In this document: positions 13,001 to 23,564 of the stretch, piece by piece
How positions within the stretch are numbered: the stretch's first letter is position 1
Layout: every line of letters starts with the position of its first letter
NCBI RefSeq assembly: GCF_002078875.1
Contig: NC_034410.1
Location: 105,161,989-105,225,988, forward strand
Reading direction: 5' to 3'
Length of the DNA: 64,000 nt
DNA from: Numida meleagris
Taxonomy: Eukaryota > Chordata > Aves > Galliformes > Numididae
Translations under genes and position numbers: made by a program
Notes under the pieces: model-generated
The model's database searches: none
The model's input: only the letters and a program-made list of their open reading frames with translations
What the model was told of the DNA's origin: nothing

Positions 13001-16000
13001 AGCTATTATTTAGTCTTGTTATATCTGCAAAAGAAAAGAAAAATCAGTTCCATCACTAGTTTCTATTCTTAATCAAAACAGATCTGAAAACTGGTTAAAC
13101 ATTTACGAAATTAAATTTCCGATATTCCTTTTATGATAATTTTCAATGCTTTCACACTGAATCCTTAATAGGTTTCTTCTTCATTTAAGATTTGTAAGGA
13201 AATAGGTATGGAGGTCTGTTTTTTGCTGTAATATTATCAGTGCTTTCACTATTAGTCTTGTGAAGATATGAAACAATCCAAGACCTCCAGAATGAACCGA
13301 ATAGGCAAAAACACAGTTTAAAGACAGAAAGTATTTTTTGTTTACAAATAATAGTATTTTTTTTTTTTTTGTCATTAAGGTCAATGAATGGGAACCACAA
13401 AATCAGAAGTTAATTGCATAAACTGGCATGCATCAGATTTACTTTATATTCTATTTGGTGATTCAAAACAATGGGAACTTCATTTTAAAAAAAACCACAA
13501 ACTTATATCCTAGTTGAGCAAAATACTAAAGGCAGTAATATCCAAGAGGGCTCAGAGCCAAACACATACATAAGAAAGACATGAAAATATATTTATATGA
13601 AAGCATAGAAGAACTTCACTTGACTTGCATGACTTTTTGTATCAAGCATGCTACAGCAGTCTTTTGATTCTAATATGAAACTATAGTAAGGATCATTGCA
13701 CTAATGCGTGAGGATTTGTGATAATGTTGCAGAAATTTTACTGTCAAAACTGAACTGCAGTGTAATGACTTTTGTTATCATGGTTTCTAATAACTATTCA
13801 GCATGAACTGACCCTACATATGTTTTACTGCAATAATATGTCAGTTATCCAGAAAGTAAAAAAGGAAACAGAAATCAATAGACTCCTTTCTCCCACAGCC
13901 TCAATATAATTTGGCCTCTTGAAGGTAACAGAACATGAATATGAGAATGAATTTTTACTTTAATTTTAAAACAATAGTAATTTTCAGTGAGATAATTTTT
14001 AAATGCAAATTATCTGAATAAAAAAAATCTTAAAGTTTTGTTAGATTCAAGTAAACAGGTTATTAATATATAATGACATATCTCTATATTTTGGAATCGA
14101 CCCTAATTTCAAGATAACAAACACTGATGTCTACAGTACAACCATTAATCCATTAGCAAGATATGATGGAAGTAACAAATTTCATTCTTGGGATAGATAT
14201 TCTAAGATTGCCCATAGTATTGGTTTTCGTGCATAGAAGTATTTCTGGCACTAGTATGCAATCTTGTTAACAGTTCCAGAAGAAATTGAAAAAAGAACAT
14301 TTGAAACTTCAACCTTTCCAAGTTAAAGCTGATATTCCTAGCTAGCTTTTTGATTTCAGAAGCCCAACAAAAACATAAAATCTCATGGAATTTGTTAGAA
14401 TTGAAGAATTTGTAGTATAATAATGGGGTGAAGTAAAGAAAACAAAGGCAGATATAGTATTATACACCTGCAAAAACAAGCCTATTACCAGTGCTACATA
14501 ATAACTTCATTAATCACAAGAATTGAAGAAAGCAGAAATGCTTTCTCACTCGCAGCAAAGTTGAAACTTGTATATGTGTTTTCCACAAGGCTATTATCTG
14601 TTATAGCATGCAAGGTAGAAATCTAGAAAACAACAGTGGGATATGAAAACCTTGTCTCATCCACTGCATCTGTACAGCAGTGTTAAAAAAATCCTTTCTC
14701 CTCCAAGAGAATTCCCTTGCATTCACTATGCAGAAGAGAGTATTATACTTTTCACAGGCATAGCTCCTCTATTCAGTGATGCATATCCTCCCTGTTCGTA
14801 AGTGCACCTTCCTCAGTACACAGAACCTTGCAAGATCACGATAAAACACTTCATGCTGCCAAAGACACTATTTCACCCATCAAGACGGAGCCTTTTCTGG
14901 GGCTGAACAAAGCAGCTACTTAGGATTCCAAAGTAAACCTACTTAATTAGTTAGAGCAGTTACTAATATCCATTTAAAGTATGCCAAACAATTTAATATT
15001 AGTAGTTTTCTTTTTACATTAGTATTCATAAAAACTAGCTTCTAATTTTGAGTAATAATATATGCATAGGATACTAAGAGAAAGAAGTCTTCAGGATTTA
15101 GGAATGGAGGAATGTGCCTCTTGAAGTCTGCACATTGTAATGCATGTATATAGTGCAACACCTAGAAAAATCATTACTTTGATACTCCCTCAGAATTGAT
15201 TTTCTGTTGCAGTTGTAATTCACTTAACAAAAAAAAAAACTAAGAAGAAAACACACCTTATTTTTACAGGAGCTGTATGTAGTCAACACCTTCTTTCCTT
15301 TTGTCATAACTGCTAAATACTCTGTGATAATGATGTACATGTTTTGCCTTAATTGTCAAACTAGTTAGTCCCTTAACAAAGTGAAGAATTATCAGAAAGG
15401 ACATCAGAGTAGTTGTTACTGTAATTCCCAAATTAATATTCTCAATAGAGTTTCTCTTCTTCATATACTTAATGGCACAGAGGACTGTCAGAAAGCCTAA
15501 ATACCCCCATCACTAATTTCTACCATAAACTAGGTACACATGTCGTAATGCAATGCTGCTTATAAGCTTCTATAGAATAGCAACATACTCATAACCATTT
15601 TCTTCATAAACAAGATTTTAAAAAGCCAAACAAATGATTATGTGGCAGTGCTGATGAAGCTAGATCCTGTTGGTAATGCAATGCAATTTTGCTATATTTT
15701 ACTATGTTTATTTTATTGTATTCAAATTGAGAAGGAAAAAAGCAATAATATATGCCAACTCATTTGCAATTTTGTTTGCTTCCATATTACCTCACCGAGA
15801 TGTATGATAATATCACCTACACTGTGTCCAGAAGAGGTAAATTGCTGAGTGGGAAATCTGTTTCACAAATATTACCAAGAACTAGTACATCCAGGAGGCA
15901 CTCTTATATCCAAAGAAATTAAAGGTCCAGATTATCGAACATAGATACATTTTTCTTTAGAAAGCATTCCTAATTCTGTATTCAGAAAAAATACTTTCAA

Positions 16001-17271
16001 TTCCTTCTATAACCCACTCATTCTAAGAAAACATCTCAATACTCATAGCTTTGCCTTTAGATCATATTTAGGGAGCATAATTAGCACTCACTTGGTGAGG
16101 AGAGATAGAAGTTTTCTTCCATTATTTATGTTTTGATCTTCAACTTGTTCTCCAAATACGGTTATCTCTAAGAATACATGACTTAAAAACATTTTTGTTC
16201 TTGAAATATAGAAAGGTGTGTTGTTAACAAGAATATCTTGAAAGGAACAAATTCAAATTCAGAGTACACTGAATTTCAGAATTAGAGATTTACTGAGGTG
16301 TACTGTGGGAAATGAGCAATGGCTGAAGATACAGGTATAGGACATACGAGGGACTAAGAGGACTAAGAGGGACTGATAGAAGTGAAGTACTACTAGTAAT
16401 TTGAACTTCACATCTCATTTATTTATTTGAAATAAATAATATCTTCATTCTAACATTCTTACCTGAAATTGTTGATATTAACCTACAATTTTTGTGCATG
16501 ATGATTTAGATGTGTATTAATTTTCAGAAACATAGACATGAAAGACAAGCAAGCAATATTCCGGCTAACATACCCATATTATGTTTTTGATTTAATTATA
16601 GTTAATACTGATATAGTTGATGCTCATATTCTGAGAACTATCTATAGACACAAAGCAAAGAAAAAAAGACTTTGTACATACATTTACTTTCTTAAAAATA
16701 ATTTTAGAAAACCTCACTTGATTTATATTCCACAACATTGCTAAATTTAAACAAAAAAAAGCCTATTCAAATGTAAATAATTATTCAAGAGAATATTATA
16801 CCTCAGCACTATACCTCCATCATGGAAGTTCATCAAATTAGATTTTAAGTTTTTTTCATTTTCATATCAATGTTTTCTACATTAAATGCTTGCAGTGTCT
16901 GATTATAGCTGTTGTAAAGCTCACAATTCCCTGAAAGACTATTTGATAGAAAAATAATGCATAATGTTAAGGTACTGGATACTATACTGGGTAATATAGT
17001 TTTGTACAAAAATAAATACATTCCAGGTAAAAGAAATAGAATTATGACTTAATGGACAATTAATACTTTATATGAGTAGCTCTGCAAAGTACAAAAAAAC
17101 AAGCAAGCAAGAAAAGAAGTGAAAATACAAAAAATGCTCAAGAAGAAAATAAAAGTGCAGGTGATAGGTGATATATTACTAACATATTCTACTGGTATTA
17201 GGTAGCTGCATTGATCAAATGAATTTTAAATAGGAGATAAATTAATTGAATGAATGGTATTAGCTCTTTAC
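10091..17271. other. 7.2-kb AT-rich intron-like stretch
   Basis: No recognisable transposon. Features are limited to homopolymers (for example a T run near 13358-13370) and a short direct repeat of GACTAAGAG near 16351-16375. On the minus strand 10886-11077 is open for 63 codons with several CpGs and Cys residues, but its splice sites are weak. Confidence 0.5.
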
Positions 17272-17421
17272 CTGCTGATGATCTCTAACTGAATCTTCCA
17301 CCTTGATTCTACTATCATAGAGTTCTGTGAGATCTTCTTTACAATTTAAGTAGCACTTCTGAAACATTTGATATTCTTGAGCTAGCAATAGATTTTCTTT
17401 AATAATTTGCTCCAGATTGAC
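17272..17421 (-). CDS. candidate coiled-coil exon, best minus-strand call
   Basis: On the minus strand CTCCTTAG acts as acceptor. It is followed by exactly 50 open codons and a strong donor (CAG then GTAAAG); the exon is phase 0 to 0 and 150 bases long. The peptide starts VNLEQIIKENLLLAQEYQMF and continues with alternating Lys/Glu/Leu/Gln, consistent with a coiled coil. It would follow the 42-base exon at 22152-22193 (ending IHAME) without a break in register. I do not recognise the protein; a centrosomal or ciliary scaffold would look like this, but that is only analogy. Confidence 0.56.
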
Positions 17422-18697
17422 CTAAGGAGAAAAGTAATTGATTACACTCACTGCAAAATGCTTTTCTAAAAAACAAAATTATAGTTCACTTCGCCAGTTT
17501 CCTTGACTTATTTTCTTATGAACAACTCCGAAATACAGACGACAAGACTATGGTCTCAATGAAACCAATGGGAAAACTACAAATGATCTCACAGTGTTTA
17601 GAATTTTGCTGAAATATTTGTACTGAAGTGAATGCTATTAATAGTTTCCTTGAAAATAAAGTTTTAAATCGTTACAATATAAACTAGAAAAAACATTCTT
17701 CTACCTTACTACATAAGTCCTCTTTCTGTATAAAAATTATTTTGTCTCAGTTGCCAAAGGACTCACTAAATTTTTTCACATTTTACTGTTCAAATATCTT
17801 TTTCCACATTATATGAAAAACAGAGACAATGAAATAGTCACATTTTTTAAAATAATTCTAAAGTTTCCCAATCATAATTTGATAAACTTGATTTTAAAGA
17901 CTAATTTAATTATCAGCTGTCATGGTTTGCTACCAGGTGAAGTTGTTTGGTATGTGTGCTTCCATAATCAGACGAATTCCAATTGTTTTTCAAACTCATC
18001 TTGACTGAATTGCCTGTAATTGTAATCCATGACTTTATAACAGTCAAATAATTTTCTAAGGTATTTTATCTAAGTTACACAGACAATCTGATTTAATTTA
18101 AAATTGGTCTATGTCAAGGAATTCTGCTTTCATTTTTTTTTTTCATTAGAAAATGCATTTTATGGGAGGGAAGCCCAACTAGACTTATCCATAGACTTAG
18201 ATGAATGAAAATTTCTTCTATCTTCATAACTATAAAACAGGATGGCCAATTTCTACATTTCAAAATATTTTTTGAGATATGTTTTAAATGTATATCCTTA
18301 AAATACAATTTTAAAATAGGATAGCGAGTTACGATGATACCACCCACTAGAGAGGAGAGATGCACAAAAAAGATCAATGGGCAAGCTTAAAGCTTATTAA
18401 ATTTATGTAAGCTGTTGCCTGTTGTATTTGGGAGGTACTTCTGTTAAAGTCAGATGCGCATAATAAAGTGGAGGAGTAGAGGACAGCTTACAATTATGTA
18501 CAAGTCTGGGCCAACTAATTAAACCTAGATGTCCATATGAAGAATTGTTACCGTAATCTAAGGCAATATTTCAAAGTCTTATAAATGCAGAAGTTATAGT
18601 CTAAAAGTTTCTCAAGTTAGAAGAGTAGGTTTACGAGTTGAGTTTATATGAGTGGACAATTTGTAATACTATGTGCTATGGAATCCCTTGCTGAAAA

Positions 18698-18818
18698 GCA
18701 GAGCTATCAGAAGAGGTAGAGCAGTTGGACAGATGCCACCATGAGGTGCTCCGTGAACGGAGCCTCTCTGTCCAGCAGGAGCGATGGCAGCCCTCTGACT
18801 TCAGTCAGTAACCGTCAA
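18698..18818 (+). CDS. candidate coding patch with Kozak-like ATG
   Basis: A short GC- and CpG-richer patch in AT-rich DNA. GCCACCATGAGG at 18735-18746 is a near-ideal translation start. From ATG 18741 the frame runs 26 codons (MRCSVNGASLSSRSDGSPLT at its start) to a possible donor, CAA then GTAATT at 18819, or 46 codons to TAG at 18879-18881 if unspliced. A second frame over the same bases, 18695-18808, is open for 38 codons and looks like a charged helix (KAELSEEVEQLDRCHHEV). Which frame, if any, is used cannot be settled by eye. Confidence 0.3.
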
Positions 18819-19309
18819 GTAATTGCTTTGCCAAAATCCAGAGAAAGGGTTTGTAAATCACTGCAGTTGCATTTCTGGTAGAAGAATACTACTCTGGTAG
18901 TGTTCCACTGCTACTCTATTCACTTCCTTTCTATTCACTCTTCTTCCTTTTGACAGAACACTGTGCAAATCAAAAGATGCATGTCTGAGGCAGAAAAAAA
19001 TATTTTGAGCATAAAGAGGTTTAGATTTATTTTCTCAGATCACTGGTTGAAGATTCAAGTCATTATTTATATGTGAATACTAAAAAAGCCAGACTCTATT
19101 GCTGCTAGTCAAGCTCGATTTGGAAGGGCAACATAAGTGCATGTTTTTCTTGTGAGCTGGGACCATTCAAAAAATCACCAATGTTTCAATCATATGCTAT
19201 AGATACAATTTTGCCCAGAGCCCAAGAAGACTAAGGACTTTCAATAAAATTCAAACCGTGCTTTAATGTCTTCCTGATCTTTAAAAAATAATTCTATTGA
19301 ATTACTGGA

Positions 19310-19468
19310 CTAATAACGTCCCAGTTCTTCTGGGTTCACATTGCATAATGCTGAAGAAGCCTTAAGTTTTTTGAGTCTGCTCCCAAGAGAGCAATTTGGA
19401 GTCTCACTTTTTAAAGACAAAGCTATCCAAGGGAAATAGTCGCATGCCTGAACAGACTCACAGCCATC
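19310..19468 (-). CDS. candidate terminal exon, minus strand
   Basis: On the minus strand GTACCTCCACAG can serve as acceptor. It is followed in phase 0 by 52 open codons and TAG at 19310-19312. The frame stays open upstream of that acceptor as well. The peptide begins DGCESVQACDYFPWIALSLK and is mixed polar with five Cys in total. If real it would be an alternative 3' end between the exons at 22152 and 17272. An inner donor-like AAAAA/GTGAGA also exists. Confidence 0.3.
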   Translation of the reverse strand, partial: DGCESVQACDYFPWIALSLKSETPNCSLGSRLKKLKASSALCNVNPEELGRY

Positions 19469-20562
19469 CTGTGGAGGTACTTTGAATTTGGGAGTTCCCA
19501 AGACAGTTAGCACGTTAACAATTCTTTTACTTTTTTTTTTTAATATATATGGAATGTCTTAATCAAGATATATTTACTTTTCTATTTATATTTATACACA
19601 TTTTCAGAAAGCTTTTGCTAGAAAATTGCCATGGTTATGCAATCAAATCTGAAAATTCTGTACAGAACTATCACTCTATATGTTATTAAATACTAAAATG
19701 CAAACCTAGTAAAGTCCCACTGTTATTTTTTGTATAACTTAAAATGATTCAGACATTTTGACAAGAAAAAGACATTTATGAGCACTCCATCTTTACAAGA
19801 GAGTGGAATGGTCAAGCTGTGAACAGATTTGGTATGCCAGAATATAGACCACACTTTTTTTCCTATTCTAGCACAACAGGGATATGAATCTCAAAATTGA
19901 CAGTAAAATAGATATGTAAGTAGGTAGTCTTGGCATTTGATACACCTCTGCTAGTTGAACTTCTGAATTTGAAGACTTGCTAACTGGTAACAAGCATTAA
20001 GTTTCTTGTGCTTGTTCTCTTCATCAAAACTTGAAATCATACACTTATGATGGTCTTTGTCTACAGGTACATTGAGCTCTTTGGATATTCAGGAACTGAT
20101 CTATGAAATATGGAAAGATATTTTCTACATTTCTCTGTTAAAATGAAGTTACTTTCTTCAGTGAGAAAAAGAAGTATAACTCAGAGGCATTTCTTGAAGC
20201 TCCTACATGAAATGAAACTTGAGTCAAAGTAGAAAAATCAAATGAAACCTGAAAATGTCATCGTACAAACAAATGAAAGAAGATATTTCTTTGCACTTTG
20301 TGTAGCTAAGATGTGTGGAGTCTTGTGAATATCAAAAACATAGAGATTAAAAAGGGACATAAAATATACACTGTGGATTATTAAATAAGAAGAAAAGGAA
20401 AAAAAACAACTGAATATCTTAAAGCTGGGAAAATATTCAGGAGAAGAAATTATAGCATGCTTGCCCTGTTGCTGTAGACAACCTGGACAAGTGGTATCAG
20501 AGGTGGAATACTAGATTAGATAAAACATCTACCTGATCCAACATATATGCTTTTTTCCTCAG

Positions 20563-20714
20563 TATGTTCTCCTACTCAACACAGCAACTTAGTTTCTGTC
20601 TTTCAGGAACAGCAGGAAGCTGGAACTCTTTTTTGTGATCTGAACACATTGGAAGTGGATTTCCTGTCTGTTATAACACAAATTCACACTAAGACAATAG
20701 AATACATGGAATAA
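20563..20714 (+). CDS. candidate terminal exon, plus strand
   Basis: A strong acceptor (TGCTTTTTTCCTCAG ending at 20562) is followed by two bases and 49 open codons to TAA at 20712-20714. A second acceptor (TTTCTGTCTTTCAG) inside would start phase 0 at a GAACAGCAG sequence. The later part is helical in look (EQQEAGTLFCDLNTLEVDFL). The stop overlaps an AATAAA. Nearby, at 20067-20146, a shorter open stretch also follows a good acceptor. No family was recognised. Confidence 0.26.
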
Positions 20715-22116
20715 AAAAATGCGGAGAGCCAAATGTTTCCCCAGACCTTAACAAAAGGTCATTGTTAGTAGAATGGAATTTCAGCTGGACAATAAGGAAG
20801 GAAATGTAATGCCATGCAACAGGAATTATCAGTCCAATATCTCAGGACACATAGAATTTATTGTAACAAAAAAGCTCCAAATAAAGATCACCTCTAGCCT
20901 TGTCTAATTGAGAGGAGCAAAAAGAGTGAAAATGAATGTTAGAGACAAGGAAGGGAAAGTGCAACTTGGTGTCTGCAGAACAGAGAAAATGCATTTCCTG
21001 TTAGCATTCCATCCTTTTATATACATTAGTACCAATCACTTTGTGTTGCAAGTAATCTAAAGTGAACAATATTTTATTGTTCAATTTTTATGGCAAATGT
21101 TTGTAAAGAATTGTGGAGAGAAACCTTAGGATCAATTAATTTGTCCACATAATGATATACCAATAAACATGATATAAATCCATGTAGTTTACGAAGTCAA
21201 TCATCAATTTGAATGTTCACTTTGACAGCAGTGCTTTATTGAAAGATAAGAATAATTGATTTTGACAACCAGATGCATCAGCACAATGAACTAATTATTA
21301 AGGGATCTATATTAGTTGGTTATACTACCTAAATTTGATATTTTGAAGATTTCCCCAAGCAGGAATGACTATTTCTTTTGTAGGCAGGAAGTATCCTTTT
21401 TGGATGACAAGCCAGAATGCGACTAGCAAAAAGAAATTACTTAAAATTACTTTGTTCATGTGCATCCACCCCTCTAACTCCAAAGAGCTTCCTCGGTGGA
21501 GTTAGTCATGTTTTTCCAGTAGCATCTATTATGTATATCATATATGTCCTTTCCTGCGGCACAATGAGGAGGGCAATTCCAAGTGCCTCATAGCCAATGT
21601 AATACAGGTGTAATACAGCTGACAAGTCTCCCTGCTATGAAAAAGTAAGTTACTATAATTATAGCAAGAAAGAGGTGGGACATATTTTTACTGCTGTCTG
21701 AGATATGTTGTTTCAACTAATGCTTACTAGCAAGTACTTTGGATCCTACAAGACACAGAAACTACATCAGAAGCTATAAAGAAACTAATTTGAGTATTGA
21801 TGCATTCACCATACCCGGGATTTTCTACTGATGCTGCCACCAGCATTTGATGGTTGGTAACTGGCTGGCACCAAGGATCATGCAGCTACTCCGTAAATCT
21901 CTAGCACTACAATCCTTTTAAAGGACCCTGTGCAAGCATCTGAGCCTGCTTGAACAAACTGTAACATGAGTCAGGGGATTTACACTTTTGATATTATATA
22001 CTGATCTAATGCATATTTTGATGGTCTCTGAGCTGAAATAGGTCTTTCACTGTATCTGATACAAACAACAACAACCAAAACACATACCTTAGAGTTGATG
22101 AAACTAACATTTCTAC

Positions 22117-22150
22117 TGAAATACATATATATATATATATTTTTTTTTTA
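22117..22150. repeat. (AT)n microsatellite plus T tract
   Basis: ACATATATATATATATATAT followed by a T run ending at about 22149. On the minus strand the A run forms part of the donor (GTAAAAAAAA) of the candidate exon at 22152. Confidence 0.9.
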
Positions 22151-22151
22151 C

Positions 22152-22193
22152 CTCCATAGCATGAATTTGTGCTTTATAATGTTTGGATGGCAT
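22152..22193 (-). CDS. candidate 42-base micro-exon
   Basis: On the minus strand TTTATTTTCTAAG is an acceptor, followed by 14 open codons (MPSKHYKAQIHAME) and a donor GAG then GTAAAA. Phase 0 to 0. Joined to 17272-17421 it gives a continuous helix-like peptide. The exon is very short, so support comes from signals and phase only. Confidence 0.3.
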
Positions 22194-22589
22194 CTTAGAA
22201 AATAAACCTTGAAGTATATACATATACTGACAGGAAAGTGAAATATCACATTTTTGAATAATATGTTAGAGACTATTTGGAATAAATTAATTACTCTTCC
22301 AAAAATGATTATAGTGTAAAATGTTTCCTGACAGATTGCATTTTTCTTACCTGGAAACTGGGGTAAGAATATTGATGATAGGTAGCCTTTCACTGATAAC
22401 ATAACGGTTCCAATGGCAGTTTGAACAGTTTTGAAAGAAACAAGTTTAATACTTGTAAGGACTTGAGTGGAGAATTAATACGGGAATAATGCATATCTAT
22501 GCATTAAACCCATGGAGAAAAAATAGGTGAATGCCAAGCTAGTAATACTATACACAAAATAATATCAGTGAATATATGTACAGACATAC

Positions 22590-22741
22590 CTGCTTTAACA
22601 CTACAAGTATTTCAAAGCAAATAGTATTTATCACTTTGGGGTCATAATTCTTATTGGCAATCAAACTGAAAAGCATTTTTATTTCTTTATCATATACAGA
22701 CTTTTCCATGTATAGAATATTCCAAAACTCCTCAAAGTAAA
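22590..22741 (-). CDS. candidate exon, helical domain
   Basis: On the minus strand TTTCTGTGCCAAAG is the acceptor. Two bases finish a codon, then 50 open codons run to CAG and a good donor GTATGT. The peptide starts YFEEFWNILYMEKSVYDKEI and ends in a Leu/Val-rich helix (CFEILVVLKQ), which looks like part of an alpha-helical repeat domain. It enters in phase 1, whereas the upstream candidate at 23448 leaves in phase 0, so an unseen exon of 3n+1 bases or a different acceptor is needed. Confidence 0.42.
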
Positions 22742-23447
22742 CTTTGGCACAGAAACCAAACAGCATTTATACTAAACGTGGTCATAGAATAAGCTCAGAA
22801 TACTCTAAGATAAATTAATGTTGATGTATCCAATATCTGTGATTACAATGGTGCAGAAGACCTAGGGAAAAAGAAAAAAAAAGGCAAAAAAATGTGAAGT
22901 ACTGGAAATAATTACATATGTCCTGCTTTGCCTTCAGTGCCCTGAAAATGAAGTAAACCCTGATTACAGGGAAGAAATTGTTGTGTTGTGGAGTCCAATT
23001 TCTTTCAAAGACAAGAAGTAACTCTTCTGAAATTCTTCTAATGCTTTCAGTGAAACTCCACAGGTTATTGCATCAGGTCTGCCAGGAGCTTTATTTAAAG
23101 AAGTCTTGAAAAAATTGTCATTCAGAACACAAAGAGTTGAACATCTTTCTTGTGTCCCTCAAAGATTTGAAAAACTGCCCTACTGAATAGAATTTTACCT
23201 TAATAATGCTGTTCGATAATTAAAAATTTTACTGTAGATAAGGGACAAATATAGTTTTCATACTGAAAGAATCAGGAATGGGAGAGTTTTGTCTAGGGCT
23301 ACTTCAAGTTTAAGATCAGTCATGATTACAAAGGTTCAGATGAAAAAAATGCAGTATTCAAGATCTTTAGAAAGCAACTGGATAATTCCTGTTTTCACAT
23401 TGCAAAACTAGAATTTGGTAGTGCTTATATATGTTTGACACTTATAC

Positions 23448-23564
23448 CTTAAGTATGGACAAACTCAAGGGACATGCAGGAGGAGACTGAAGAGTTTCTA
23501 TGTCTTTGCACTTATGAATATTGAGATACGAGATCAATCTCTTGGAAATTCTCCTCAATAGCTC
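23448..23564 (-). CDS. candidate exon of minus-strand gene
   Basis: On the minus strand a good acceptor (CTTTTTGTTCCAG) is followed by 39 open codons and a good donor (AAG then GTATAAG). Phase 0 to 0, 117 bases; the other two frames contain stops. The peptide begins ELLRRISKRLISYLNIHKCK and ends in SPPACPLSLSILK, a basic helix followed by a Pro/Ser-rich tail. With 17272-17421 it is the best supported part of the minus-strand model. I do not recognise the family. Confidence 0.5.

Noticed and set aside
22089..22120. Possible extra minus-strand exon next to 22152
   Set aside because: It would need an intron of only a few tens of bases made of AT repeat, and has TAG in the required frame.
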